From Actinomycetospora corticicola (GTDB lineage: Bacteria; Actinomycetota; Actinomycetes; Mycobacteriales; Pseudonocardiaceae), in the NCBI RefSeq assembly GCF_013409505.1, contig NZ_JACCBN010000001.1, positions 4,836,001 to 4,900,000 of the forward strand: DNA of 64,000 nt, given 5' to 3'. Within the stretch, counting starts at the first letter, position 1. Every line of letters starts with the position of its first letter. A program made the translations under genes and the position numbers. Positions 24,915 through 32,034 of this stretch are shown one piece after another. The notes below the pieces were generated by a model. The model did no database searches and had not been told where the DNA came from. It worked only from the letters and a program-made list of their open reading frames with translations.

Positions 24915-24924
24915 GGCCTCGCGC

Positions 24925-25082
24925 CCGCGCTCGGGACGTGCGCAGCGCTGCTGCAGATGCGCGGCCGGACCGCGGAGGTCCGGGCGCCGCGCGCGGCGGC
25001 CGACGCCGACCTCGCCGCCCGCTACTGGTCGGCGGTCGAGGAGCTGACCGGGCTCTCCCTGGAGGAGACCGTCCGCGCCTGA
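24925..25082 (+). pseudogene. Short-chain dehydrogenase remnant (C-terminal end)
   Basis: The frame ending at TGA 25080-25082 encodes DADLAARYWSAVEELTGLSL, which matches the usual C-terminal helix of light-dependent-reductase-like SDRs (LARRLWEVSEELTG). No N-terminal cofactor motif precedes it. It lies back-to-back with the TetR remnant, as if a divergent TetR/SDR pair lost its shared centre in one deletion. Confidence 0.5.
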
Positions 25083-25112
25083 CCGAGCCCCGCCCGGCGT
25101 CGGGACGGAGCT

Positions 25113-26141
25113 TCAGTCCTCCTCGGGGGCCGCCGCCTCGAGCGCCTCGGCGGTCCAGCCGATGATCCGGCCGCCGGTGCGGCCGAGCTCCCGCATGGCC
25201 TCGAGGTGCTCGACCGGGGAGTCGACGAGGTCGATGCGGACCTCCCGGCGGTCGAGGCGGGCGTCGTCGAGGGCGCGGCGGCCGTCGTGACCCGCGGTGA
25301 GGGTCGCGAGCAGGCCGCCGGTCGAGGCGAGGGAGCCGCGGGTCGCGCCGAGCCGGCCGAGGGCGTCGTCCAGCGCGGCGAGCAGCGCGGCGCGGTTGCC
25401 CTCGCACATCGCGGCGGTCAGCTCGGGGCGCGTCGCGGCGACCCGGGTGCCGTCGGCGAACGACCCGGCGGCGAGCGCCAGCGCGAGCTCGCCCCCGTCG
25501 GCGCCGACGGCGGCGAGGACCGCGGCCAGCAGGTGCGGCAGGTGGGAGATGCGGGCCACCGCGACGTCGTGCTCGTCGGAGGCGGCGGGGACGACGGTCG
25601 CGCCGCAGGCGAGGGCCAGGGCGACGACGTCGGTCCAGACGGCGAGGTCGGTGTCGTCGTCGGTGGCGACGACCCACACCTTGTCGTGGAACAGCTGCAG
25701 GGAGCCCGCGTCCCAGCCGGAGAACTCGGTGCCGGTCATCGGGTGGCCCCCGACGAACCGGGTCGCCGGCGCCCAGCGCTCGACGGCGTCGCGCACCGGC
25801 TCCTTGACGCTCGTGACGTCGGTGAGGCGGCAGTCCGGCGCCTCCTTGCCGACGAGCGCCAGCACGTCGTCCATCGACGTGAGCGGCACGGCGACGACCA
25901 CGAGGGCGTCGGCGTCGCGGGCCCGGCGCAGCGCGTCCGCGACGGTGTCGCTGACGTCGTAGCCGTCCGCGCGGGCCTTCCCGATCGTCGTCTCCGAGGC
26001 CGACGCCCCCCAGGCCTCGCGGCCCGCGTCGGTGGCGGCGCGCAGCAGCGACCCGCCGATGAGCCCGAGCCCGAGCACGCACACGGGACGGGTCAGCGCG
26101 GCGGCGAGCACGGCTGACGTGTCCGGTTCCACTGTCCCCAC
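25113..26141 (-). CDS. tyrA: Prephenate dehydrogenase
   Basis: 342 residues. NAD(P) motif VCVLGLGLIGGSLLRAA near residue 22, then ADALVVVAVPL, LTDVTSVKEPV and the prephenate-binding RFVGGHPMTGTEFSGW. It converts prephenate to 4-hydroxyphenylpyruvate for tyrosine. No ACT domain is evident, and the length fits the short actinobacterial form. Confidence 0.9.
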   Translation of the reverse strand: MGTVEPDTSAVLAAALTRPVCVLGLGLIGGSLLRAATDAGREAWGASASETTIGKARADGYDVSDTVADALRRARDADALVVVAVPLTSMDDVLALVGKEAPDCRLTDVTSVKEPVRDAVERWAPATRFVGGHPMTGTEFSGWDAGSLQLFHDKVWVVATDDDTDLAVWTDVVALALACGATVVPAASDEHDVAVARISHLPHLLAAVLAAVGADGGELALALAAGSFADGTRVAATRPELTAAMCEGNRAALLAALDDALGRLGATRGSLASTGGLLATLTAGHDGRRALDDARLDRREVRIDLVDSPVEHLEAMRELGRTGGRIIGWTAEALEAAAPEED

Positions 26142-26200
26142 GCCCCGGAGCGTAGGACGGACCGTGGCGGTGACCGCCGTTCACCCACGTGAGCGACGGG

Positions 26201-27451
26201 TCAGGGGCGCAGGACCTCGAGGGCGTACCCCGCGTAGAGGGCCACGCCCGCGATCATCGCCTCCTCGTCGAACACGACGCGGTTCGAGTGGTTGGGGGGC
26301 GCCTCCGCCGGATCGACCCCGGGCGGGCAGGCGCCGAGGAAGGCGAGCGCCCCGGGCACGCGGCCGAGCACGTAGGAGAAGTCCTCCGAACCCATGATCG
26401 GGTCGGGCATCGGCTCGACGAAGCGCGACCCCAGGACCGAGCGCCCGACGTCCGCGACGCGTTCCGCCACCTCGCCGTCGTTCACGGTCACCGGGTAGCC
26501 CCGGTCGATCTCGACCTCGACGGTGCAGCCGTAGGCCTCGGCGGTCCCCGTGACCACCCGGCGCAGCTCGGTCAGCAACTGCTCGCGGGTGTCCTCGGAC
26601 AGCGTGCGCACGGTGCCCTCGAGCGTCGCCGTCTCCGGGATGACGTTGGTGGTGGTGCCCGCGGTGAGGTGGGCGACGGTGAGGACGGCCGGGTCGAAGG
26701 CGCTGACCCGGCGTCCCACCATGGTGTGCAGCGCGCCGACCATCGCCGCGGCGGCGGGGACCGGGTCGAGTGCGTCGTGCGGCGCGGACGCGTGGCCGCC
26801 CGCGCCGTGCACGGTGACCGTGAAGTCGTCCGACGACGCCATGATCGAATCGGCGCGCGTCTGCAGGCTCCCGGAGCTCAGCCGTGAGGTCACGTGCAGG
26901 GCCATCGCCGACGACGGGGTCGCGCCGCCGGCATCGAGCACGCCCTCGGCGAGCATGGCGAGCGCGCCGTGCCGGGCCTCCTCGCCCGGCTGGAACATGA
27001 ACACGACCGTCCCGGCCAGCCGGTCCCGTCGTCCGGAGAGCAGGCGGGCCGCGGAGGCGAGCATCGCGGTGTGCAGATCGTGCCCGCAGGCGTGCATCGC
27101 GCCCTCGACCTGCGAGGCGTGGGCGAGCCCGGTGTCCTCGTCCAGGGGCAGCGCGTCCATGTCGGCCCGCAGCAGGACGACGGGCCCGGGTCGGCTGCCG
27201 GTGAGCGTGGCGACCACCGAGGTCGACGACCGGCCGCAGGTGATGGTCACCGGGAGGTCGCGCAGGACGGCGAGCACCGCGGCCTGGGTCTGCGGCAGGT
27301 CGAGGCCGAGCTCGGGCCGGCGGTGCAGGGTGCGGCGCAGGGCGACCGTGTCCGGCTGCAGGGAGCGGGCCTCGGCGAGCAGCGCCCGTTCCGGTGCGCG
27401 GTGGGCGGCGCGCCGCCGGACCTCCTGCCGGGCCTCGCGAGACGTCGCCAC
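26201..27451 (-). CDS. M20 family metallopeptidase / amidohydrolase
   Basis: 416 residues. Motifs of M20D amidohydrolases: LRRTLHRRPELGLDLPQT, LLRADMDALPL, MHACGHDLHTAMLA (metal ligands), FMFQPGEEARHGA with the catalytic Glu, HASAPHDALDP, and IMGSEDFSYV near the end. It hydrolyses N-acyl amino acids, hippurate-like amides or auxin conjugates in the cytoplasm; the substrate is not determinable. Confidence 0.88.
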   Translation of the reverse strand: MATSREARQEVRRRAAHRAPERALLAEARSLQPDTVALRRTLHRRPELGLDLPQTQAAVLAVLRDLPVTITCGRSSTSVVATLTGSRPGPVVLLRADMDALPLDEDTGLAHASQVEGAMHACGHDLHTAMLASAARLLSGRRDRLAGTVVFMFQPGEEARHGALAMLAEGVLDAGGATPSSAMALHVTSRLSSGSLQTRADSIMASSDDFTVTVHGAGGHASAPHDALDPVPAAAAMVGALHTMVGRRVSAFDPAVLTVAHLTAGTTTNVIPETATLEGTVRTLSEDTREQLLTELRRVVTGTAEAYGCTVEVEIDRGYPVTVNDGEVAERVADVGRSVLGSRFVEPMPDPIMGSEDFSYVLGRVPGALAFLGACPPGVDPAEAPPNHSNRVVFDEEAMIAGVALYAGYALEVLRP

Positions 27452-27536
27452 ACCCTTGATCCTGCACCCCCGGCCTCCGGCGGGCGACCGTCCGGCGCGC
27501 GGAAGGTGTCGATTCGGTGCGCTCGGCGTCCACGCC

Positions 27537-27566
27537 CTTCACGGTGCGGACCCGCGGTCCTACCGT
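27537..27566 (+). promoter_or_regulatory. Predicted leaderless promoter of the TadA-associated gene
   Basis: TTCACG at 27537-27542, an 18-base spacer and TACCGT at 27561-27566, followed 7 bases later by the ATG at 27574. The same TANNNT-N6-8-start layout recurs in this window. Confidence 0.4.
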
Positions 27567-27573
27567 GGTGACC

Positions 27574-28113
27574 ATGGCAGGACAGGGCGCACAGACCGCC
27601 CCCCGAGGCGGTGGACAGGGCACCGTCGTGCCCCTGGACGGCTGGGCCGTCGCGGTCACCCGGGAGGAGGGTCGGTGGCGTGCGGTCTCGATGGACCGTA
27701 CCGCGCTGGCCGACCTCAGTTCCGCCATCACCGCACTCCGGGCGTTGCGTTCGACCGGAGCGGTCATCGGACTGCTCGACGTGGACGACGAGTTCTTCGT
27801 CCTCGTGCGCCCGGTGCCCGGCGGTGTCTCGCTCCTGCTCTCCGACGCGGTCGCGGCGCTGGACTACGACGTCGCCGCCGACGTGCTCGACCTGCTGCGC
27901 CTCGACGTGCCCGAGGAGGACGAGGTCGACGACGACCCGTGGCCCGAGGGCGACCTCGGGATGCTGGCCGACCTCGGGGTCCCCGCCGACGAGCTCGCCG
28001 TCCTCGTCGACGAGATCGACCTGTACCCGGACGAGCAGCTGACCGCGATCGCGCGCCGCTGCGGGTTCGCCGAGGAGCTGGCCCGGATCGTGGAGACCGC
28101 GCCTGCGTCCTGA
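27574..28113 (+). CDS. tRNA adenosine deaminase-associated protein
   Basis: 179 residues, acidic in its second half (VPEEDEVDDDPWPEGDLG). It matches the conserved Actinobacteria family encoded directly before tadA (DGWAVAVTREEGRW, LRSTGAVIGLLDVDDEFFVLVRP). Function is not established; the family name comes from the gene neighbourhood. ATG 27574 seems leaderless. It overlaps the tadA coding region by 11 bases. Confidence 0.85.
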   Translation: MAGQGAQTAPRGGGQGTVVPLDGWAVAVTREEGRWRAVSMDRTALADLSSAITALRALRSTGAVIGLLDVDDEFFVLVRPVPGGVSLLLSDAVAALDYDVAADVLDLLRLDVPEEDEVDDDPWPEGDLGMLADLGVPADELAVLVDEIDLYPDEQLTAIARRCGFAEELARIVETAPAS

Positions 28114-28573
28114 GCCGCTGATCGACCGCGCCCTCGAGGTCGCGCGGACGGCGCACCCCGCCGACGTGCCGGTGGGGGCCGTCGTCGTCGACGCCTCGGG
28201 GCGCGAACTCGCGTGCGCCACGAACGCGCGCGAGGCGCTCGGCGACCCCACGGCGCACGCGGAGGTCCTCGCGCTACGCGCCGCGGCCATCGTTCACGAC
28301 GACGGGTGGCGGCTGTCGGGCTGCACCCTCGCGGTCACCCTCGAGCCCTGCACGATGTGCGCCGGTGCCGCCGTGCTGGCCCGGGTGGACCGCGTGGTGT
28401 TCGGGGCCTGGGAGCCGAAGACCGGGGCGGCGGGCTCGTTGTGGGACGTCCTGCGCGACCGACGCCTCACGCACCGCCCCGAGGTGGTCGGCGGTGTCCG
28501 CGAGCAGGCCTGCTCCGACCTGCTGCGGGAGTGGTTCCGGGGTGCTGCCGGACCGGGCGGGCCGGACCGGTAG
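28103..28573 (+). CDS. tadA: tRNA(Arg) adenosine-34 deaminase, probable CTG start
   Basis: 156 residues if started at CTG 28103. Zinc and proton-shuttle motifs TAHAEVLALR and LEPCTMCAGA are intact. The enzyme converts A34 to inosine in tRNA-Arg(ACG). From the upstream in-frame stop at 28040 to GTG 28166 there is no ATG, GTG or TTG. Starting at 28166 (MPVGAVVVD) would delete the first helix, while CTG 28103 restores RPEPLIDRALEVARTA and has GGAG 7 bases upstream. It is followed 10 bases later by tRNA-Ser. Confidence 0.8.
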   Translation: MRPEPLIDRALEVARTAHPADVPVGAVVVDASGRELACATNAREALGDPTAHAEVLALRAAAIVHDDGWRLSGCTLAVTLEPCTMCAGAAVLARVDRVVFGAWEPKTGAAGSLWDVLRDRRLTHRPEVVGGVREQACSDLLREWFRGAAGPGGPDR

Positions 28574-28583
28574 AGTTCTCGCC

Positions 28584-28672
28584 GGTAGCGTGTCCGAGCG
28601 GCCAAAGGAGCACGCCTCGAAAGCGTGTGTGGGTTCTGCCCACCGTGGGTTCGAATCCCACCGCTACCGCCA
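28584..28672 (+). tRNA. tRNA-Ser(CGA)
   Basis: Acceptor GGTAGCG (28584-28590) pairs with CGCTACC (28662-28668); discriminator G and an encoded CCA follow. The anticodon loop CTCGAAA gives anticodon CGA. There is a long variable arm, as expected for a class II tRNA. The T loop is TTCGAAT. Confidence 0.95.
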
Positions 28673-28676
28673 GCAG

Positions 28677-28707
28677 CGCCGGGTCTCCCGTCAGGGAGAG
28701 CCCGGCG
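28677..28707 (+). terminator. Hairpin after tRNA-Ser
   Basis: CGCCGGGTCTCCC, loop GTCA, then GGGAGA-G-CCCGGCG. It starts 5 bases after the CCA and is a likely terminator/processing stem. It is followed by TTCGTGT. Confidence 0.6.
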
Positions 28708-28733
28708 TTCGTGTGTCCGGGCCCGGAACGTAC

Positions 28734-28776
28734 GAACGGCACTCCCGCAGCATCGAGGTGCGCGAGAGTGCCGTTC
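28734..28776 (-). terminator. Hairpin after the MftD-like gene
   Basis: GAACGGCACTC (28734-28744) pairs exactly with GAGTGCCGTTC (28766-28776). It lies between the convergent tRNA and MftD-like gene. Just outside it, GGAACGTACGAAC (28725-28737) is the exact reverse complement of a stretch near 17722-17734. Confidence 0.5.
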
Positions 28777-28792
28777 ATTCACTCCAGGGGGG

Positions 28793-29974
28793 CTACGCGA
28801 CCCCGGCCTGCCGGGTGAAGTTCGCCGGGATGATCAGGTCCTCGGGCGCCAGCTCCTGCACCGAGGACTTGCCCAGACCCATGAGGCCGGACCCGATGCC
28901 CTGCTGCAGGATGTCGAGGACGTTGCCGACACCGGTCTCCCCGGCGGCGGCGAGGCCCCAGAGGTAGGCGCGGCCGATCGCGACGGCCTTCGCGCCGAGG
29001 CAGAGGGCCTTGACCACGTCGGAGCCGCGGCGCACGCCGCCGTCCATGATCACCTCGACGTCGCGGCCGACCGCCTCGACGATCCCGGGCAGCACCCGGA
29101 TCGGCGCCGGGGTGGAGTCGAGGTTGTTCCCGCCGTGGTTGGACACCTGGATGGCCGTGGCGCCGGCGTCGACCGCGCGCTTGGCGTCGTCGACGCGGGT
29201 GATGCCCTTGACGCAGAACGGCAGGTCGGTGCCCCACTGCTCCCGCAGCCAGGCGACGTCGGCCCAGGTGGGCGGCGGGGTGAACATCCACTGCCCGTAC
29301 GCGCCGAAGAACGTGGGCGGCTCGGAGCCGTCGACCGGGATGTTCGGCACGGTGAGGTCGGGGATGAACCGGGCCTTGAGGAAGTCCAGCCCCCAGCGCG
29401 GGCGGGTGATGCCCTCGGGGATGTACTTGATCATCGTCTTGAGGTCCATCTTCTCCGGGATGGACGGGCTGCCCCAGTCGCGGCCGTGGGAGAACGACCA
29501 GTCCAGGGTGACGATGAGGCCCTTGGCCCCGGCGCGCTTGGCGCGCTCGGCGCGGGCGGCGAGGGTGTCGCGGTCGCCGACCCAGTACATCTGGAAGAAC
29601 GTCTTGTCGTTCACGGCCATAACGTCCTCGATGGACCGGCTCGCGAACGACGAGAGCCCCATCGCGGTGCCGCGCGATGCCGCGGCCCGCGCCACGGCGA
29701 CCTCGCCCTCGGGGTTCACCGCCTGGACGCCGGTCGGCGAGATCATGACGGGCATGGAGATCTCCTGCCCCATGATCGTCGTCGCGAGCGACTTCTCGTA
29801 GGGCAGGTCCGCCACGTGCGGGGCGAACTGCAGCTCCCGGAAGGCGCCCGTGTTGTCGTCGAGCGTGTAGCCCGCCTCGCTGCCCGCCACGAGCGCGCCG
29901 TACACCGACTTCGGCAGCCGCTTCTTCGCGCGCCGCTGGGCCTCCGCCACCGACTCGAACCACTGACCAGCCAT
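28793..29974 (-). CDS. MftD-like flavin-dependent alpha-hydroxy-acid oxidase
   Basis: 393 residues, FMN-dependent lactate-dehydrogenase fold: ISPTGVQAVNPEGEVAVARAA, VTLDWSFSHGRDWGSPSIPE, VKGITRVDDAKRAV, QVSNHGGNNLD with the catalytic His, and DGGVRRGSDVVKAL for FMN. The start MAGQWFESVAEAQRRAKKRL and many inner stretches look like pre-mycofactocin synthase MftD rather than classical LldD. MftD oxidatively deaminates the mycofactocin precursor. No mftA, mftB, mftC, mftE or mftF is nearby, so this is an orphan copy or a paralog with another substrate. Confidence 0.8.
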   Translation of the reverse strand: MAGQWFESVAEAQRRAKKRLPKSVYGALVAGSEAGYTLDDNTGAFRELQFAPHVADLPYEKSLATTIMGQEISMPVMISPTGVQAVNPEGEVAVARAAASRGTAMGLSSFASRSIEDVMAVNDKTFFQMYWVGDRDTLAARAERAKRAGAKGLIVTLDWSFSHGRDWGSPSIPEKMDLKTMIKYIPEGITRPRWGLDFLKARFIPDLTVPNIPVDGSEPPTFFGAYGQWMFTPPPTWADVAWLREQWGTDLPFCVKGITRVDDAKRAVDAGATAIQVSNHGGNNLDSTPAPIRVLPGIVEAVGRDVEVIMDGGVRRGSDVVKALCLGAKAVAIGRAYLWGLAAAGETGVGNVLDILQQGIGSGLMGLGKSSVQELAPEDLIIPANFTRQAGVA

Positions 29975-30165
29975 GAGCACCTTCCGCAGTCGCTTGTCCC
30001 CCGAGGGTAAGTGGGACGGCTCACCCTCGCGCCGCTCGCGAGGACGGCATCGATCCCGTCCGTCAGGGCAGGGTCCGTCACCGGCCTTCATGACGACGGG
30101 TCGCGCGGCCGCGAACTCGCGGCCGTCCGGGCGAACCGACCCCCGCCGTCGGGACGAAAGCTCGG

Positions 30166-30192
30166 ACGTTCCCGCTCCACGAGCGGGAACGT
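30166..30192. promoter_or_regulatory. Perfect 12-bp stem upstream of the sigma factor gene
   Basis: ACGTTCCCGCTC-CAC-GAGCGGGAACGT, no mismatch. It ends 28 bases before the sigma factor ATG and contains GGGAAC, similar to ECF -35 elements. It could be a leader hairpin or an operator. The rest of 29975-30220 shows nothing else I can name. Confidence 0.5.
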
Positions 30193-30220
30193 GGTCCCCA
30201 CCGAAGGAGCCCCACCCGCC

Positions 30221-30904
30221 ATGACACCGTCCCGCGCGGCCGGTCCCGGCGTGACTGCACCCCCGCGGTCCCGCCCGGACGCCGACGCCCCCGGTCCCGC
30301 GCGGGTCGACGCGGACGTCACCGACGCCGACCTGGTCGCCCGCCTCGCGGCCCGCGACACCGGCGCCCTCGACCTCCTCTACGCCCGCCACGGGCGCGCG
30401 GCCTTCTCCCTGGCCCGCCGGATCTGCGTGGACGAGGGGCTCGCCGAGGACGTCGTGCAGGAGGTGTTCCTCGTGCTGTGGCGCGACCCGGAGCGCTTCG
30501 ACCGCACGCGCGGTTCGGTGATCAGCTGGTTGCTGACGCTGGTGCACCACAAGGCGGTCGACGCGGTGCGCCGGGAGGCGACCCGTCGTCGGCACCACGT
30601 GCCCACCGACGAGCCCGAGGCCGACCTCGGCTCCTCCGCCGTCCCGTCGGCCGACCGCGCCGCCCTCGGTTCGGTGATCGCGGAGCACGTCCGGGCCGCC
30701 CTGCGCCACCTGCCGTCCGAGCAGCGGCAGGCGCTCGGCCTCGCCTACTACGGCGGCTACACCCAGCGGGAGGTCGCCTCGATCACCGGGGTCCCGATCG
30801 GCACCGTCAAGTCCCGCATGTTCACCGGCGTGGCCAAGCTGCGTGTGCTGCTCGCCCCGGTCCTCGGCACGTCGGGGCTCGAGCTGCTCGGGGACACCTG
30901 GTGA
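30221..30904 (+). CDS. ECF sigma factor (SigK-like)
   Basis: 227 residues. Region 2 runs from DADLVARLAARDTGAL through LAEDVVQEVFLVLW to SVISWLLTLVHHKAVDAVRR. Region 4 (about 155-215) has LPSEQRQALGLAYYGGYTQREVASITGVPIGTVKSRMF. ATG 30221 follows GAAGGAG. It is co-translated with the anti-sigma gene through a GTGA overlap, as for sigK-rskA type pairs, and would direct RNA polymerase to an envelope-related regulon. Confidence 0.9.
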   Translation: MTPSRAAGPGVTAPPRSRPDADAPGPARVDADVTDADLVARLAARDTGALDLLYARHGRAAFSLARRICVDEGLAEDVVQEVFLVLWRDPERFDRTRGSVISWLLTLVHHKAVDAVRREATRRRHHVPTDEPEADLGSSAVPSADRAALGSVIAEHVRAALRHLPSEQRQALGLAYYGGYTQREVASITGVPIGTVKSRMFTGVAKLRVLLAPVLGTSGLELLGDTW

Positions 30905-31725
30905 GCGCCCCCGGGATGCCGCACGACGGCGAGCTCGCGGGCGCCGTGGTCGGGCGCGCGCTGCACGCCCTCGAGCCCGAGGAGGAGGACCGCGTCACCG
31001 AGCACCTCCGCACCTGCGGGCCGTGCCGGTCGCTGCTCGCCGAGACCCACGCCACCATGGCGGCCCTGGCCCACGCGGTCGCCGACGCCGAGCCGCCCGC
31101 CGGTCTGCGCTCGCGCATCCTCGCGGCGGCGGCCGCCGAGCCCCTGCCGCCGGTCCCGCCGGCCGCACCGGCCACGTCGACCCGGACCCCGGTCGCGTCG
31201 GTCCCGGCGCCGCCGGCGACCCCCGCACCGCGGGCCGCGGCCGGACCGGCGCCCCGTCGTCGGGGGGCCGCCGTGCTCGCCCTGGTCGCGGTGGTGGCCG
31301 CCGTGGTGGTGTTCTCGGTCCGTGGCATCGCCACCGGTCCGGACACCGACGCGCGCGCCGCCTCGGCCGCCCGGGCCGACCAGGTGATCACGTCGGCGGA
31401 GGCCCGGGACCCGGACGTGCGCCACGCGGCGCTGGTTCAGCCGGGCGGGTCCGTCCTCGCCGTGGTGCTCGACGACCGGAACGGACCCCGCGTGGTGCCC
31501 GTCGACGCGCCCGCGATCGGGTCGGACCACACCTTCGTGCTCTGGCGCGTCGCGGGCGGGACCGCCACCGCGGTCGGGTCCTTCGACGCCTCGGGCACGT
31601 TCACCTCGACCGGGGTGCGCCCGAGCGCCGGGCTCGCGCAGGGCGCCTACGCCGTGTCGACCGAGCTCGCGGGCCCGGTGCCGGCCCGCCCGTCGTCGGT
31701 GGTGGCGAGCGGCCCGCTGATCTGA
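30901..31725 (+). CDS. RskA-family anti-sigma factor
   Basis: 274 residues. The N-terminal zinc-binding anti-sigma motif HLRTCGPC (HxxxCxxC) near residue 35 sits in the usual ALHALEPEEEDRV context. A Pro/Ala-rich linker follows, then one transmembrane helix (AAVLALVAVVAAVVVFSV) and an extracytoplasmic RskA domain (VVLDDRNGPRVVPVDAP, TFVLWRVAGGT). It holds the sigma factor at the membrane until regulated proteolysis. Start GTG 30901 overlaps the sigma stop. Confidence 0.9.
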   Translation: MSAPGMPHDGELAGAVVGRALHALEPEEEDRVTEHLRTCGPCRSLLAETHATMAALAHAVADAEPPAGLRSRILAAAAAEPLPPVPPAAPATSTRTPVASVPAPPATPAPRAAAGPAPRRRGAAVLALVAVVAAVVVFSVRGIATGPDTDARAASAARADQVITSAEARDPDVRHAALVQPGGSVLAVVLDDRNGPRVVPVDAPAIGSDHTFVLWRVAGGTATAVGSFDASGTFTSTGVRPSAGLAQGAYAVSTELAGPVPARPSSVVASGPLI

Positions 31726-32034
31726 GCCGCCCACGCGGGTGGCGCTCCGGCCGGGGCGCCGCCCGCGCGTACCGGGCCGACCGGACGAGCCCCGTCGTCC
31801 GGCGGCCGGACTCCGCCGTGCACCACCCGCCGGCGCGGGCGATGATGACCGGTCCGCCGTTCGTCGCGTCGTGCCGCTGTCCGGCCGCAGCACGCCGTGG
31901 CGCGCCGCGTCGTCCGGCGTCACTGTCGGGGGGTCTGGCTACCGTGGTGGGCGTCGGGAACACGCGACGTCAGCGTGTCCCGACGGGCTGCACCGGAGCG
32001 GGCCGGCGCGGCACGAGGACGGGGAGGCGTGCGC
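31726..32034. promoter_or_regulatory. 309-base intergenic region with promoter-like box and hairpin
   Basis: A -10-like TACCGT lies at 31940-31945. GTCGGGAACACGC (31953-31965) pairs with GCGTGTCCCGAC (31973-31984) apart from one bulged A. These would form the leader of the kinase fusion gene. In 31726-31930 I see only GC-rich sequence without a convincing gene. Confidence 0.4.

Noticed and set aside
24519..24924. 5' part of the plus-strand frame that ends at 25082
   Set aside because: This stretch is a shadow of the TetR remnant on the other strand; only the last 50 or so codons look like real protein (SDR C-terminus).
28584..29974. Genomic island at tRNA-Ser(CGA)
   Set aside because: No integrase, no direct repeat of the tRNA 3' end downstream and no composition change; the MftD-like gene has the same codon style as its neighbours.
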